In this document: piece after piece, positions 32,295 through 41,489 of the stretch | How the letters are laid out: every line of letters begins with the position of its first letter | How positions within the stretch are numbered: position 1 is the stretch's first letter | Origin: an uncultured Christensenella sp. | GTDB taxonomy: Bacteria > Bacillota > Clostridia > Christensenellales > UBA1242 | Reading direction: 5' to 3' | Assembly: GCA_949282135.1 (NCBI GenBank) | Contig: CASDOR010000002.1 | Coordinates: 1-41,489, forward strand | Length of the DNA stretch: 41,489 nt | Program-made: the position numbers and the translations under genes | Notes under the pieces: model-generated | What the model saw: the letters and a program-made list of their open reading frames with translations, nothing else | The model's database searches: none | What the model was told of the DNA's origin: nothing

Positions 32295-33002
32295 CTAATT
32301 GCCAAGAAGTTTGTTTTGAAAGAAACTATAGTAGCCTTCATGTGAGACAATTATATGGTCAACAAGTCTTACATGTATACCTCTTAATGTGACACTAAGA
32401 GATTTTGTAAGTTCCCTATCTTGCCAAGATGGTGTCGCAAGTCCACTAGGATGCGTGTGGCAAATTACTACTGAGTGTGCGTTTGATTTTATTACAGCAT
32501 TAATAAACTCTTTATTGTTTAAACTTACTCGTCTGTCGTCACCTTTGCCCATTTCACCAAATTTAATCATTTTGCCTTGAGAAGTTAAAAATATGTAATA
32601 AAATTTTTCTAAATCACCAACCTCAGTTGTCTTTTTGAAGAAGTCTATAATTTGAAGTGTGTTATGTAAGTAAACATTTTCTTCTTGAGCCTTTGCAGAT
32701 TTTAAGTGATTAAAAAGTTTGCTTTCAAAATTGAAAAATTCTGCAAGGACATGTCCTACACCTTTAACTGTAATTAAACTTTCATATGGTGCATCAATAA
32801 CTTCTCTAAGACTTCCAAACTTGTTTATAAGCATGTGCGCAAGCGGATTTGTATCTTTTTGCGGAACAACAAAGGAGAGCATAAGTTCTAGAACCTGATG
32901 CTCGTTTAGTAATTCAAAACCACCTTTTCTAAATTGGCTCCTTAGCCTTTCTCTGTGTCCTGCGTGTAAATTCTTTTCGTCATTTGTTGCCATTTTTCTC
33001 AT
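32295..33002 (-). CDS. radC: RadC/JAB-domain protein
   Basis: 235 residues. The N-terminal half has the helix-hairpin-helix ITVKGVGHVLAEFF typical of RadC. The C-terminal half is a JAB/MPN metalloprotease-like domain with HTHPSGLATPSWQD, giving the JAMM ligands His182, His184 and Asp195. Despite the historical name, a DNA repair role is doubtful for the family. The start at 33002 has a GGGG-type site; ATG 32993 is an alternative. Divergent from degV. Confidence 0.9.
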   Translation of the reverse strand: MRKMATNDEKNLHAGHRERLRSQFRKGGFELLNEHQVLELMLSFVVPQKDTNPLAHMLINKFGSLREVIDAPYESLITVKGVGHVLAEFFNFESKLFNHLKSAKAQEENVYLHNTLQIIDFFKKTTEVGDLEKFYYIFLTSQGKMIKFGEMGKGDDRRVSLNNKEFINAVIKSNAHSVVICHTHPSGLATPSWQDRELTKSLSVTLRGIHVRLVDHIIVSHEGYYSFFQNKLLGN

Positions 33003-33084
33003 TACCCCATAAGAAAAAATTTATCTAACACACAAAAAAATATCAATTTTAAGTCTTCTCGTCAAGTAAATTTATTTGCTTTAA

Positions 33085-33113
33085 TTGACAATTTGTCCTA
33101 ACAATTGTAAAAT
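33085..33113 (+). promoter_or_regulatory. Promoter of the degV gene
   Basis: TTGACA (33085-33090) and TAAAAT (33108-33113) are exactly 17 bases apart. The ATG at 33145 is downstream, which rules out an upstream start at 33085. Confidence 0.75.
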
Positions 33114-33144
33114 TAAAAGCAGTTTATTTAAAGGGGACAATTAT

Positions 33145-34032
33145 ATGGAGGAAAATAAAGAAAATAAATATAAGATACAAATTACTGCAGATAGCACTAT
33201 AGATTTGACGCCAGAACTTTATGAAAAGTACAATATAAAGGTTATTCCTTTTGTCGTGACACTAGGGGACAAAACATATTATGATGGGGTAGATATTACT
33301 CCACAAGATATTTTTGATCACGTAAATAAAACTAAGGAACTCCCTAAAACTGGTGCAAGGAGTCCAGAAGACCTCAAAGATTTCTTTAACTCCTTTACTG
33401 ATAAAGGTTATGATGTCATTCACGTTGGAATTGGTAGTAAACTTAGTAGCGGCTACGAGTATGCAAAAGTCGTTGAAAAGGAAAACCCAAAAGTTCATGT
33501 GGTAGATACAACAACTTTGTCTTCTGGGTCGGGACTAATTGCAATTTATGCTAGCGAGCTTGTGTCTAGCGGCAAATATTCGCCAGAACAAATAGTCGAC
33601 ATGATAAATAAACGTACTCCTTACACCCAGTCGTCTTTTGTTGTGGAAAAACTAAATTATCTTTATAAGGGCGGTAGGTGTAGCGCTCTTGCACTTTTTG
33701 GAGCTAATCTTCTTAGGATTAAACCTACTTTGCAACTAAAAGACGGAATAATAGTTGTTGGTAAAAAGTACATAGGAGGGCTTGTTGGGGCACTAAGACG
33801 TTATGTCATTGACGAGTTAAATACTTATAATAATCCAGACCACACAAGAATCATGATAACTTATACAACAGCGACTGAAGAAATGTTAAAGGTGGTCCGT
33901 GAGGAGCTTAAGAAGTACGGAAAGTTTAAAGAAATAATTGAAACTAAGGCAGGTAGTGTCATTACCTCTCATTGTGGGGAACATACTCTTGGTATCTTGT
34001 ACTTAAATGACGGTGACGAAGGACATTATTAA
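33145..34032 (+). CDS. DegV-family fatty-acid-binding protein
   Basis: The start is ATG 33145 (MEENKENKYKIQITADS...), with AAGGGG upstream and after the promoter; 295 residues. The DegV fold is shown by ITADSTIDLTPEL at the N-terminus, the fatty-acid head-group motif TGARSPEDLKDFF, GIGSKLSSGYEYA, DTTTLSSGSGL, YLYKGGRCSALALFGANLL and IKPTLQLKDG. Proteins of this family (FakB) deliver fatty acids to the FakA kinase for phosphorylation and entry into phospholipid synthesis. No fakA gene is nearby. Confidence 0.93.
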   Translation: MEENKENKYKIQITADSTIDLTPELYEKYNIKVIPFVVTLGDKTYYDGVDITPQDIFDHVNKTKELPKTGARSPEDLKDFFNSFTDKGYDVIHVGIGSKLSSGYEYAKVVEKENPKVHVVDTTTLSSGSGLIAIYASELVSSGKYSPEQIVDMINKRTPYTQSSFVVEKLNYLYKGGRCSALALFGANLLRIKPTLQLKDGIIVVGKKYIGGLVGALRRYVIDELNTYNNPDHTRIMITYTTATEEMLKVVREELKKYGKFKEIIETKAGSVITSHCGEHTLGILYLNDGDEGHY

Positions 34033-34272
34033 TAAGGTCCATAAATTATTAATAAGAATACAAAAAATATGTTTAAATTAACTTTAAAAGGTCAAAAATT
34101 AATATAAAATTAGGCTAAGTAGGGTCAAAAACTAGATAAAATACGCATAAAAAAGGTGTTTTTTTGGTTTTTTTTAAAAAAATTGCTTAATTTTATTAGG
34201 AAAATAAGATTTTTTGTGCTAATATCTATTCAAGCCTATGTTTAGGAAATCATTTAAAAAGGAGAGTTTTTT

Positions 34273-34545
34273 ATGAATAAAGGTGATTTAGTTAGTGCTA
34301 TCGCTAATAAAGCAGGCTTTACATTGAAAGATGCTGACGAAGCTTACAAGGCATTTGTATCAAGTATTGCTGATGCACTTAAAAATGGTGAGGAGGTTAG
34401 TCTTGCAGGTTTTGGTACTTTTAAAGTAAAGGAAAGAGCTGCAAGAAAAGGTATCAACCCTCAAACAAAACAAACTATTACAATTCCAGCTTCAAAAATG
34501 CCTAGCTTCAAATTCGGTAAGTCTTTTAGGGATCTTTTAAAGTAA
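34273..34545 (+). CDS. hup: HU-family DNA-binding protein
   Basis: 90 residues, the usual HU length. The N-terminal helices (MNKGDLVSAIANKAGFTLKD) and the beta arm with FGTFKVKERAARKGINPQTK followed by IPASKMPSFKFGKSFRDLLK are canonical. It binds and bends DNA non-specifically as a homodimer. AAGGAGAG lies upstream. TGCTAATAT at 34217-34225 is an extended -10 box with no good -35, the likely promoter. A strong terminator follows. Confidence 0.97.
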   Translation: MNKGDLVSAIANKAGFTLKDADEAYKAFVSSIADALKNGEEVSLAGFGTFKVKERAARKGINPQTKQTITIPASKMPSFKFGKSFRDLLK

Positions 34546-34604
34546 GAACTTGTAATGTTGACTATTTAGAGGTCTAACAAATTTTTATTCTTGACTTAAT
34601 ATAT

Positions 34605-34642
34605 AAAAAGAGAAAAGTTTTATCACGCTTTTCTCTTTTTTT
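34605..34642 (+). terminator. Terminator of the HU gene
   Basis: AAAAAGAGAAAAG (34605-34617) and CTTTTCTCTTTTT (34628-34640) are exact 13-base inverted repeats with a T-rich tail. Confidence 0.9.
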
Positions 34643-35012
34643 ACGTGTTTTTTTTGGGTATTATTCTTACTTTTTGTTATGTTTTTTTTGACTTTTTTTA
34701 AGTATTTTTTTGCCCCTCATTCCCTTTAATTTTGGCTAGGGAAGAGGTGATTATAAAAGTAGTGGTTTTTTAAAAAATAAAGTCTTTTAAATATGTCTTA
34801 AAAGTTGGTAGTGTTCTTAAAATTACTCTAAGATAATTTTTAAAAAAAATAAAGAAATTTGCTAAATTTTGTTTGGAAATTTGACGTAATATATATATAC
34901 TATTTACGTACTATGAATTAAAGATAAATAATGTTTGTGTTTTTGCACAAAATGTTACTAAAGAGATTTTTACAGGTTTAAATTAAGAGTTTTATTTACA
35001 GGGGAGAAAATT
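34643..35012. other. Upstream region of the large surface gene
   Basis: T-rich, no gene. ACGTAA (34884-34889) and TTACGT (34904-34909) are exact inverted repeats flanking an alternating AT tract, overlapping a TTGACG box at 34881-34886. This may be promoter or operator DNA of the beta-helix gene. The ribosome binding site is GGGGAG just before 35013. Confidence 0.4.
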
Positions 35013-38000
35013 ATGTCAAAGAACAATTTCTTGTCAAATAAATTTAAAATTTTTGCAACTTTATTTTTTATGCTTTTTATATTCGCACTTTTACCTCTTG
35101 GGAGTGTGCTCTTTGCTGAGGCAAAAAGTGTAAGTGTGGAAGAAAAAACTAGTGTGAAGGTTCAAGAAGAAGAAAACGCACTTTTGTCTTCAAATGGTGC
35201 TGAAACTCTATATATTGACCCTGAAAGTAAATACGGCGGGGCAGACACAAACGATGGTCTTTCCGCTGACACCCCTATAAAAACACTCGATAAGGCAAAG
35301 GAACTTGCATCCCCTACCGCCTCAATTTACATAATGTCAACCTTTCACATAACAACCGACACCGTCATTGATATGGGGTATGACACCATAACTTTTAGAC
35401 TTGCTGAAGTGGATCATTGGGTTGGAGGTGAGACTTACCCTCAGGTTTTTAAAATAGGGGATGGCTCAGGGGCTAATGTCCCAACTGTGGTGTTTGATAA
35501 TTTCTATTTTACTGCAGATAATTTTAAAGATAATGATGCAAATAAATTCTACGTTATTTATGCCTTTAGTTGTAAACTTGTTTTTGAAGAAAAGGTTGTT
35601 TTTAATGATGTGGATGTGCAAGTTATTCAAATAATCAACACAAATAATTGTGATGTGGTAATCAATGGCTCTTCATTTATAGACTGCGTAACAGCCGCTT
35701 CAACCTTCAGTTTTAGCAACTCCGAAGTTTTAATAAACGATATTTACGTTGTAGGGGCAATGGCTAGGAATGGTGGGGTGTTTAACATATTATCAAATTC
35801 TCACTTAACAATTAATGATGGGATTTTTGGTATTGAAGGCAACCCAAATACTTCTCACTCTTTTAGATATTATTATTTTTCTATTTTCCGTGTTAAAAGC
35901 GCTACGGGATCAAGTATTATTGTTAATGGTGGTGATTTTTCACACAATGAATTAGGTATTTTTCATGACGATTCTACGGTTACGCTTTATAGTAATAAGG
36001 AACCTGATATAGATATTGTGTCTACTTCAATGAAACCATGGTTAGTTATTAACGGTGGAGTGTTTAGTAATAATGTTATTGCTGATGACGTTACTGACAG
36101 TGAATTTATGAATTACCATGGACCTTCACCTAGTGTTGGTACGATTATTGATGGTGGTGGAAATATTGTCATCAATGGTGGTGTGTTTGAGAATAATAGC
36201 AATGTTAATGCTGGTGGGGTGATTAATATGTATCAAGGTAACCTCACAATCAATGGTGGGGTGTTTAGAAACAATACTGCCGCATGCGGTGGGGTAATTT
36301 ATTGCAACCTTGTACAAAATGAAACTAACACAAGGACGGCAAACATTATAGTTCGCAATGCCGAATTTATAGGAAATAGTGTGGCAAATAATTTTACACC
36401 AGATGCTGAATCTTTTAACTTCGATACCGATGGGGAGCTTGGTGGAGGGGCAGCAATTTACACAACTCAAGCTTTAACAATAATAAATTGTTTATTTGAA
36501 AGTAATAATGTTGATAGTTCTGTTACTGCTTACAATAATGATACAGTTGGTACAAATGAGGGTTTAAAAATAATGGTACCTGGAGCTATTGCAGTGGTGA
36601 CTGTTACTCGTTGCTCGATTGACAAAGAAATTGTTGTGCGAGATTCTAGATTTATAGATAATATTAATGAAGGAAATCACGCAGATGGCGGAGCAATAGG
36701 TTATCTTGAAAGTAAGTTTTATTCTTTAGGTTATCGTATCGAAGTTGATTGGGAAATAACAAATTGTTATTTTGAAGGTAATTATTCTAGCAATATTGGT
36801 GGGGCAGTGAACATAGCAAAAAGAACTATGCTTGTTAGTGACTGTGATTTTATAGAAAATGAATCGGGAAACACGGGAGGGGCATTTCGTGGAGGTGCAA
36901 TATTTTTGCGTTGTACTTTTAGACGAAATGTTGCTAGGAATTCAGCTGGTGCCATTGATACATATTATTCTGATATTATTGAGTGTTTAATTGAGGAAAA
37001 TTATTCAGGCTATTGGGGTGGCGGCCTTGGACAAACAGAAGGCAGGCTTCGAATTTTTGATTCAATAATTAGAAACAATGTGGACGGAAATGATAGTAAT
37101 GATTATGAATATGCAGGAGTGGCATTTAGTGATGTTTATCTTTATGGAAAAGTCGAGATTTATGGAAATAGAACAGGAGCTGAGATCGACAGTGAGGAAC
37201 ATCCTATAATAGAAAATGGTTCTTTAGTCGGAGGAGTAGAGAGCAATCTGTATGTTGATAATGTTATCTATGTTGGTAACCTCGATCCTGATAGTGTGAT
37301 AAACTTTGGAATAATGACTGCTCCTTCTGGTATTACTACTGATTCGACTGAGGAAATTTTCAACGGAATAGTTCCGTTTGTGGAATTTCTTGATACAAGT
37401 GTATATACAAGTGATATATTAGATTGTTTTATTAGTGATGACCCAAATTATAGTTTTGAACTTCGAGATGGCGGTATTTATCTAAAAAAAGTTGGAGAGC
37501 TTACAGGCAACATAGTATATACTGCAAGTGATAACACATTACCATATGATGGAAGAGGGCACAATATAATACTTAATGTTATTGAACCAAGTAATGTGAC
37601 TATAACATATAGTTTAGATGGGACCTCTTACTCAAGCGAAGTGCCTAGTATTTGTGAAATTGGTACACATGAGATATATTATAGATTAACTGCAAGTGGT
37701 TATACCACAGAAGAAGGGAGTAGGACACTTGAGATTACCAAAAATAAGGTAAGTATACATGATGAAGATTTCTTTTATGAGGGCGGAGCGAGTTCCTCCT
37801 TTTTAACAGAGGTTTTGCTATACTATGGGGAGAATTTAACGAGTACCACTGATTTAACAGATAGAATAAAGGGTGGAGTTGCCATTGACCAATATGGAAA
37901 TAGTGTTGCGGGTAAATTTACGCCACAATCGGCTTATAGCGATATCACTTTTGATACCACAAATATTTATATTACGTTTACCCCTACAAATACGGAGGCT

Positions 38001-39380
38001 TATGAAACGGTTAACTTCCGAGCTCGGAGTTATTTTGAGTATGACGAGTTGTATTTTATTAATGGTGCGTTTTATTTGAATAGTGACGGGCAGGGGGTAA
38101 GTATTCCGGCGAGTGTTGGAATAAATAAGGTTTTGAGTTATATGACACCGCGGGGAGCGATTTATTTTAGTGATACATATGACGTGACTGGGGAAGAGAC
38201 GATAGCGGTTGACAAGCTAGTATACCTATATAGGTACAAATGGCGTACAAGCGGTGTGGCGGATGAGCAGGTGTTTAATGGCGAGATATTTAACATTACG
38301 AGTTCTGGGAGTCTTTCCATTGGAGGTGGAAACGTAACTGATGGAACGCATATGACAGGCAAACTTATTATTGACGGACAAGGGTATGCAACAGCAGGGA
38401 GTACAAGTCCTTTAATAGTCAATAATGGCACACTAACAATTACAGGGAATGTTGAAATTAAAGGTGGATATAATACGAACACAATAGGGCCTGTAAGCCC
38501 TGGAGGTGCTATTTATAATGGTGGTACTGCCTCTCTTTATGGAGTAGTAATAAGAGATTGTAGGTATCTTAACTATCTTGCGAGTACGCAGTTTAATGGT
38601 GCAGGTGGTGGAATATTCAACGCGAGTACTGGCACTCTTAACATGGTAGGTGGACGCATAAATAATTGTTTGGCACGAGGTGGTGGAGCAATTTATAGTG
38701 AGGGGAGACTCAGTGTTATAAATACAACATTTATATCTAACTCGGCATATAGTGGGGCACAAGTTGGGACGTCTAGTAGTAGTGGACTTACAATCAAGCT
38801 TGCAAATGGCGAGGCGAATTTAGTCAATATACTTATAAACAAATCAAGGCTTTCCAATGGCACTAATTATTACACAAACTCGTCTAGCAATATGACTGCT
38901 GAAAAGTTAGGCGGAGGAATTTATGTTGGCATTAATGCAAAACTTACTTTGGTATCATCAAACTTGACACAATGCTACGCATATCAAGGCGGAGGGGTGT
39001 ATGTTGATGGAACTGCATACATTTTTGATACAATAATTGCTGCGTGTCATGCTGTGAATGGCGGCGAGGGGATTGCGGTCGGAAGTCAAGGAAGGCTTAC
39101 AACTGTGAATATCTTTATTAGTCGTTGTACTTCCTCGAATACTCCGGATGCAAGTCTTGGCACGAACGAAAATGGAATCCTTACCTTAACCGGTGGAAAT
39201 ACGTCTTTACTTAGCCTTAGTTTTGAACCAGGTGAGGCAGGCAGGGTTATAACTAAAGCAGATGACACAAGAAACAAGGATTATATCTTAGGGGTAGTTT
39301 TAGCAGTAATTGTGCTTTTAGTAGTAGTAGGCTTTATAGTGTACTTAAGGACAAAAACTAAGAAGTCAAAGAGGGAATAA
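35013..39380 (+). CDS. Giant beta-helix surface protein with C-terminal membrane anchor
   Basis: 1455 residues. An N-terminal signal segment (about residues 10-36, with a FAEAKS-like cleavage site) is followed by a TNDGLSADTPIKTLDKAKEL segment typical of parallel beta-helix (pectate-lyase-like/DUF1565) proteins. Many repeats of INGGVFxNN, GGAIY and NCxFExN type then run from about 200 to 760, characteristic of right-handed beta helices. Residues about 820-940 look like Ig-like modules (ITYSLDGTSYSSEVP...). A second beta-helix block (1120-1390) follows, and a C-terminal membrane helix (1425-1445) ends in the basic tail RTKTKKSKRE. There is no LPXTG motif, so anchoring is by the helix. It probably binds or degrades polysaccharide or acts as an adhesin; no catalytic residues can be assigned. 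Confidence 0.88.
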   Translation: MSKNNFLSNKFKIFATLFFMLFIFALLPLGSVLFAEAKSVSVEEKTSVKVQEEENALLSSNGAETLYIDPESKYGGADTNDGLSADTPIKTLDKAKELASPTASIYIMSTFHITTDTVIDMGYDTITFRLAEVDHWVGGETYPQVFKIGDGSGANVPTVVFDNFYFTADNFKDNDANKFYVIYAFSCKLVFEEKVVFNDVDVQVIQIINTNNCDVVINGSSFIDCVTAASTFSFSNSEVLINDIYVVGAMARNGGVFNILSNSHLTINDGIFGIEGNPNTSHSFRYYYFSIFRVKSATGSSIIVNGGDFSHNELGIFHDDSTVTLYSNKEPDIDIVSTSMKPWLVINGGVFSNNVIADDVTDSEFMNYHGPSPSVGTIIDGGGNIVINGGVFENNSNVNAGGVINMYQGNLTINGGVFRNNTAACGGVIYCNLVQNETNTRTANIIVRNAEFIGNSVANNFTPDAESFNFDTDGELGGGAAIYTTQALTIINCLFESNNVDSSVTAYNNDTVGTNEGLKIMVPGAIAVVTVTRCSIDKEIVVRDSRFIDNINEGNHADGGAIGYLESKFYSLGYRIEVDWEITNCYFEGNYSSNIGGAVNIAKRTMLVSDCDFIENESGNTGGAFRGGAIFLRCTFRRNVARNSAGAIDTYYSDIIECLIEENYSGYWGGGLGQTEGRLRIFDSIIRNNVDGNDSNDYEYAGVAFSDVYLYGKVEIYGNRTGAEIDSEEHPIIENGSLVGGVESNLYVDNVIYVGNLDPDSVINFGIMTAPSGITTDSTEEIFNGIVPFVEFLDTSVYTSDILDCFISDDPNYSFELRDGGIYLKKVGELTGNIVYTASDNTLPYDGRGHNIILNVIEPSNVTITYSLDGTSYSSEVPSICEIGTHEIYYRLTASGYTTEEGSRTLEITKNKVSIHDEDFFYEGGASSSFLTEVLLYYGENLTSTTDLTDRIKGGVAIDQYGNSVAGKFTPQSAYSDITFDTTNIYITFTPTNTEAYETVNFRARSYFEYDELYFINGAFYLNSDGQGVSIPASVGINKVLSYMTPRGAIYFSDTYDVTGEETIAVDKLVYLYRYKWRTSGVADEQVFNGEIFNITSSGSLSIGGGNVTDGTHMTGKLIIDGQGYATAGSTSPLIVNNGTLTITGNVEIKGGYNTNTIGPVSPGGAIYNGGTASLYGVVIRDCRYLNYLASTQFNGAGGGIFNASTGTLNMVGGRINNCLARGGGAIYSEGRLSVINTTFISNSAYSGAQVGTSSSSGLTIKLANGEANLVNILINKSRLSNGTNYYTNSSSNMTAEKLGGGIYVGINAKLTLVSSNLTQCYAYQGGGVYVDGTAYIFDTIIAACHAVNGGEGIAVGSQGRLTTVNIFISRCTSSNTPDASLGTNENGILTLTGGNTSLLSLSFEPGEAGRVITKADDTRNKDYILGVVLAVIVLLVVVGFIVYLRTKTKKSKRE

Positions 39381-39753
39381 AAAGCTAAGTGAAATAAGAG
39401 GCAAAAAAATTAAAGAAATGCTAAAAAATACAACTTAATAATAGGGAAAAAGTTTACGAATTTAAAAAAACAAAAAACAAAAAAAATAAAACTAAAAAGA
39501 GAAAGACAAAAAGACAAAAGGAAAACTAGAAATAGAAAGGCAGAAAATATAGCATATAAAAAGCGAGAAATAGAAAGGCAAAAGAACAGTTTAATAAGTT
39601 GGGCTAGAGTTTGTAGTTTAAAGTAACAAATCATTAAAAAGCGAGAAGGGCAGAAAAAATAGTATATAAAAAAGCGAGAAGGGCAACAAAGCAAAGGTAA
39701 AAACATACGGAAAAGTTCCAGGTTTAGTACGAGAAAAGAAGAGGGGGAGAAAA
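39381..39753. repeat. Purine-rich spacer with degenerate repeats
   Basis: About 370 bases dominated by A and G on the forward strand. A unit of about 25-35 bases containing AAAAAGCGAGAA and AAAGGCA or AGGGCA recurs at about 39557, 39635 and 39667, with a fourth partial copy near 39520. No ORF with a ribosome binding site. The next gene's GAGGGGGAGA site lies at its end. Confidence 0.65.
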
Positions 39754-41489
39754 ATGCATATCACAAAAGAGTCAAAATTAAGGGTCGTCATGCTAATTGG
39801 CATATTTGTAGTGCTAATTATGCTGTTTGGTATTTCACTTACGACCGGTCGGTCGGCAAGTGCAGTGCATGACGAATTTAAGGAAGAAACAACCATAAGT
39901 GACGAAATAAGGGTTGATAGCAGCGAGTCCGAGCTTGTTGGCGCGGCTGGTGTTATTTATGCGTCAGGTTCGAGTGGTGTTGATACAAATGACGGGGCAT
40001 CCTCCTCTACCCCAGTTGCTTCAATGACGCGAATACTTGAACTTCTTCCTGACGGTGGTACTGTCAATGTCCTTAGTCCTATTGTGATAAGTAGTGATTT
40101 GACTGTTGCCCCAACCTCTCGTATTACCTTTGTTAGGACAACTGGGAGTCTGACCGCAAGTGAAACCGGTGAGCTTATATCTATTACAGGTTCGACTACT
40201 ACTGTCAGTTTTTCAAATATTACCCTTGATGGGGCAAATATTGACTCGACTGACACTAAATATCTCATGACTCTTTCCGCCACCACTTCAAATGTCACCT
40301 TCGGCACTGGCTGTATAATCGAAAACAGCCACACAAGAGGAGTTGCGCTTACTTCTGGAACAGCAAGTATTTTTACAACTGATTTAACAATTAGAAACTG
40401 CGAAGCAGATAGTGGAGTTGGCTTTTTCATTGATGTGGGTACGTTTAGTGGCATAAGTGTTAGTTTTATTAATTTAAGTGGAATTGAGGCTTATAACAAT
40501 TCAATATATTATGATGGAACTTCAAGTAAATATGTTAATGGAGGTATTATAAGATTTAGAAATCGTACAACTGATGGTGTTGGTTTTAATTTAGTAAATT
40601 CAAAATTCTATAATAATGAAATTAATTACACTATTTCATCAACTGAGGCTTATGAGGCTTCTTTAATTGATGTTTTAACTAGTAATGCGTTGATAAGTAT
40701 TGCTAATTGTTATTTCTATAATAATGTAAGTGCTAGCAGCAGGGGGCTAGGTAGTGATATACGGGCAACTGATTATGAAGGAGAATTAAAATTAGAGAAT
40801 TGTGATTTTGTTGATGAAAAGTGTACATATGGAATAATTTGTGCGTACGCTGAAAGTGTTGAATATTCTAATTGTCTTTTTAGAGGGATTACAGCTGGAA
40901 ATGATAGAATACTTTTTCATAATGGAGCAGATTATTTTAAACTCACAGATGTTTCTTTTATTGGTTGTAAAACCCAAAGGGGGATATTAGCATTTTTTCA
41001 TGGACACTCTGTTGCAACTGTAAGTTTAAATTTTACAAATTTAACAGTTCAAAACTGTGAAAGTCCATATTTTACTTGGTTTTGGACTTCTGAAGGTTAT
41101 TCTGCAGAATTTATTAATGATTGGGTGATCTCGTCAAGTAAGTTTATAAATAACACTTTTAATTACGGTGGCATTTTTACTGCATGTAAGGTGCAGTCTT
41201 TACAAATTGAGGGGTGTAATTTTGTTAATAATGAAGGTGGCTCTTGTATCTCTATTAGAGCAGGAATTGTTTCTTTTTCAATGTCGAATTGTGAGTTTGT
41301 TGGGAATGTAAATGAAGGAGATGGGGGGTGCATTTATGCGGAGAGTTATGGGGAGTGGGAGTTTAATGATTGTGTGTTCTTGAACAATCACGCGACTGGC
41401 AGTGGTGGGGCGATTTACCTTAATGATATAGATATAGAGGGGACACCTATGTTTAACGTGGTGTTTAATGGCTGCGAATTTGGTTACAA
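39754..41489 (+). CDS. Second beta-helix surface protein, 3' end missing
   Basis: ATG 39754 follows a strong GAGGGGGAG site. The frame is open for 578 codons to the end of the window, so the gene is cut by the window edge. The N-terminus is a signal segment (residues 10-37, VVMLIGIFVVLIMLFGISL). A VDTNDGASSSTPVASMTRIL segment like that in the neighbouring gene follows, then NCxFxxN and GGAIY-type beta-helix repeats (for example NCEFVGNVNEGDGGCIYAES near the end). It is a paralogue in architecture of the 35013 gene. Codon use changes from relatively C-rich in the first 240 codons to AT-rich afterwards. Confidence 0.88.
   Translation, partial: MHITKESKLRVVMLIGIFVVLIMLFGISLTTGRSASAVHDEFKEETTISDEIRVDSSESELVGAAGVIYASGSSGVDTNDGASSSTPVASMTRILELLPDGGTVNVLSPIVISSDLTVAPTSRITFVRTTGSLTASETGELISITGSTTTVSFSNITLDGANIDSTDTKYLMTLSATTSNVTFGTGCIIENSHTRGVALTSGTASIFTTDLTIRNCEADSGVGFFIDVGTFSGISVSFINLSGIEAYNNSIYYDGTSSKYVNGGIIRFRNRTTDGVGFNLVNSKFYNNEINYTISSTEAYEASLIDVLTSNALISIANCYFYNNVSASSRGLGSDIRATDYEGELKLENCDFVDEKCTYGIICAYAESVEYSNCLFRGITAGNDRILFHNGADYFKLTDVSFIGCKTQRGILAFFHGHSVATVSLNFTNLTVQNCESPYFTWFWTSEGYSAEFINDWVISSSKFINNTFNYGGIFTACKVQSLQIEGCNFVNNEGGSCISIRAGIVSFSMSNCEFVGNVNEGDGGCIYAESYGEWEFNDCVFLNNHATGSGGAIYLNDIDIEGTPMFNVVFNGCEFGY

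Noticed and set aside
36126..38762. Reverse-strand frames inside the beta-helix gene
   Set aside because: Shadows created by the repetitive composition of the forward gene; no ribosome binding sites.
39381..39753. CRISPR array
   Set aside because: Repeats are degenerate, unequal in spacing and lack unique spacers; no cas genes are in the window.

Overview
The window looks like a chromosome segment of an uncultured, low-GC, Gram-positive (Bacillota/Clostridia-like) bacterium. The evidence is strongly AT-rich DNA with GGAGG-type ribosome binding sites and intrinsic terminators, the standard genetic code, meso-diaminopimelate dehydrogenase, a DegV fatty-acid-binding protein, HU, type I signal peptidase, RadC, a PMCA-type calcium ATPase, and very large beta-helix surface proteins. 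No ribosomal RNA is present, so the species cannot be named.

Left part (1-4.8 kb): the 3' end of a surface protein gene, then a gene-poor, decayed zone holding a small GTG-started gene, several broken gene remnants, a 102-bp-period repeat and a small HEPN-like gene. Defence island (4.8-17.4 kb): a tightly overlapping eight-gene operon encodes an orphan Phd/YefM-like regulator, a C5-cytosine DNA methyltransferase, an unrecognised 347-residue protein, a GHKL (MutL/MORC-like) ATPase, a Z1-domain helicase-like ATPase, a PD-(D/E)XK nuclease (DUF4420), an AIPR protein and an HNH nuclease. It is preceded by a 36-bp near-perfect palindrome that contains the promoter -35 box. A small reverse-strand gene, which has a decayed copy at 2.7 kb, separates it from a GmrSD-like DUF262/DUF1524 protein. 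The set reads as a modification-dependent or modification-linked restriction module: the methylase marks self, the two ATPases are the likely sensing or motor parts, two nucleases cut, and the Phd-like protein probably controls expression.

Mobile end (17.4-20.4 kb): a gene-free, G-rich stretch, a 70-residue protein, and a large serine recombinase whose reading frame runs through a terminator hairpin and into the 3' end of a tRNA-Ser(GGA) gene. This suggests the recombinase-bearing DNA was joined to the chromosome there. Just beyond lie a 17-bp-stem inverted-repeat element and a compact reverse-strand RNA candidate with three hairpins and a terminator (20.69-20.82 kb) that I cannot assign to a family.

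Chromosomal part (20.8-34.6 kb): mostly single housekeeping genes on alternating strands: histidine phosphatase, YhhN membrane protein, ddh, calcium ATPase, small membrane proteins, a TtcA-like PP-loop enzyme, a cupin, lepB, radC, degV and HU. There are also tRNA-Leu(AAG), tRNA-Arg(TCG) and a cysteine-synthase N-terminal remnant. Right end (35.0-41.5 kb): two large secreted beta-helix proteins separated by a purine-rich, repeat-bearing spacer. The second gene runs off the window.
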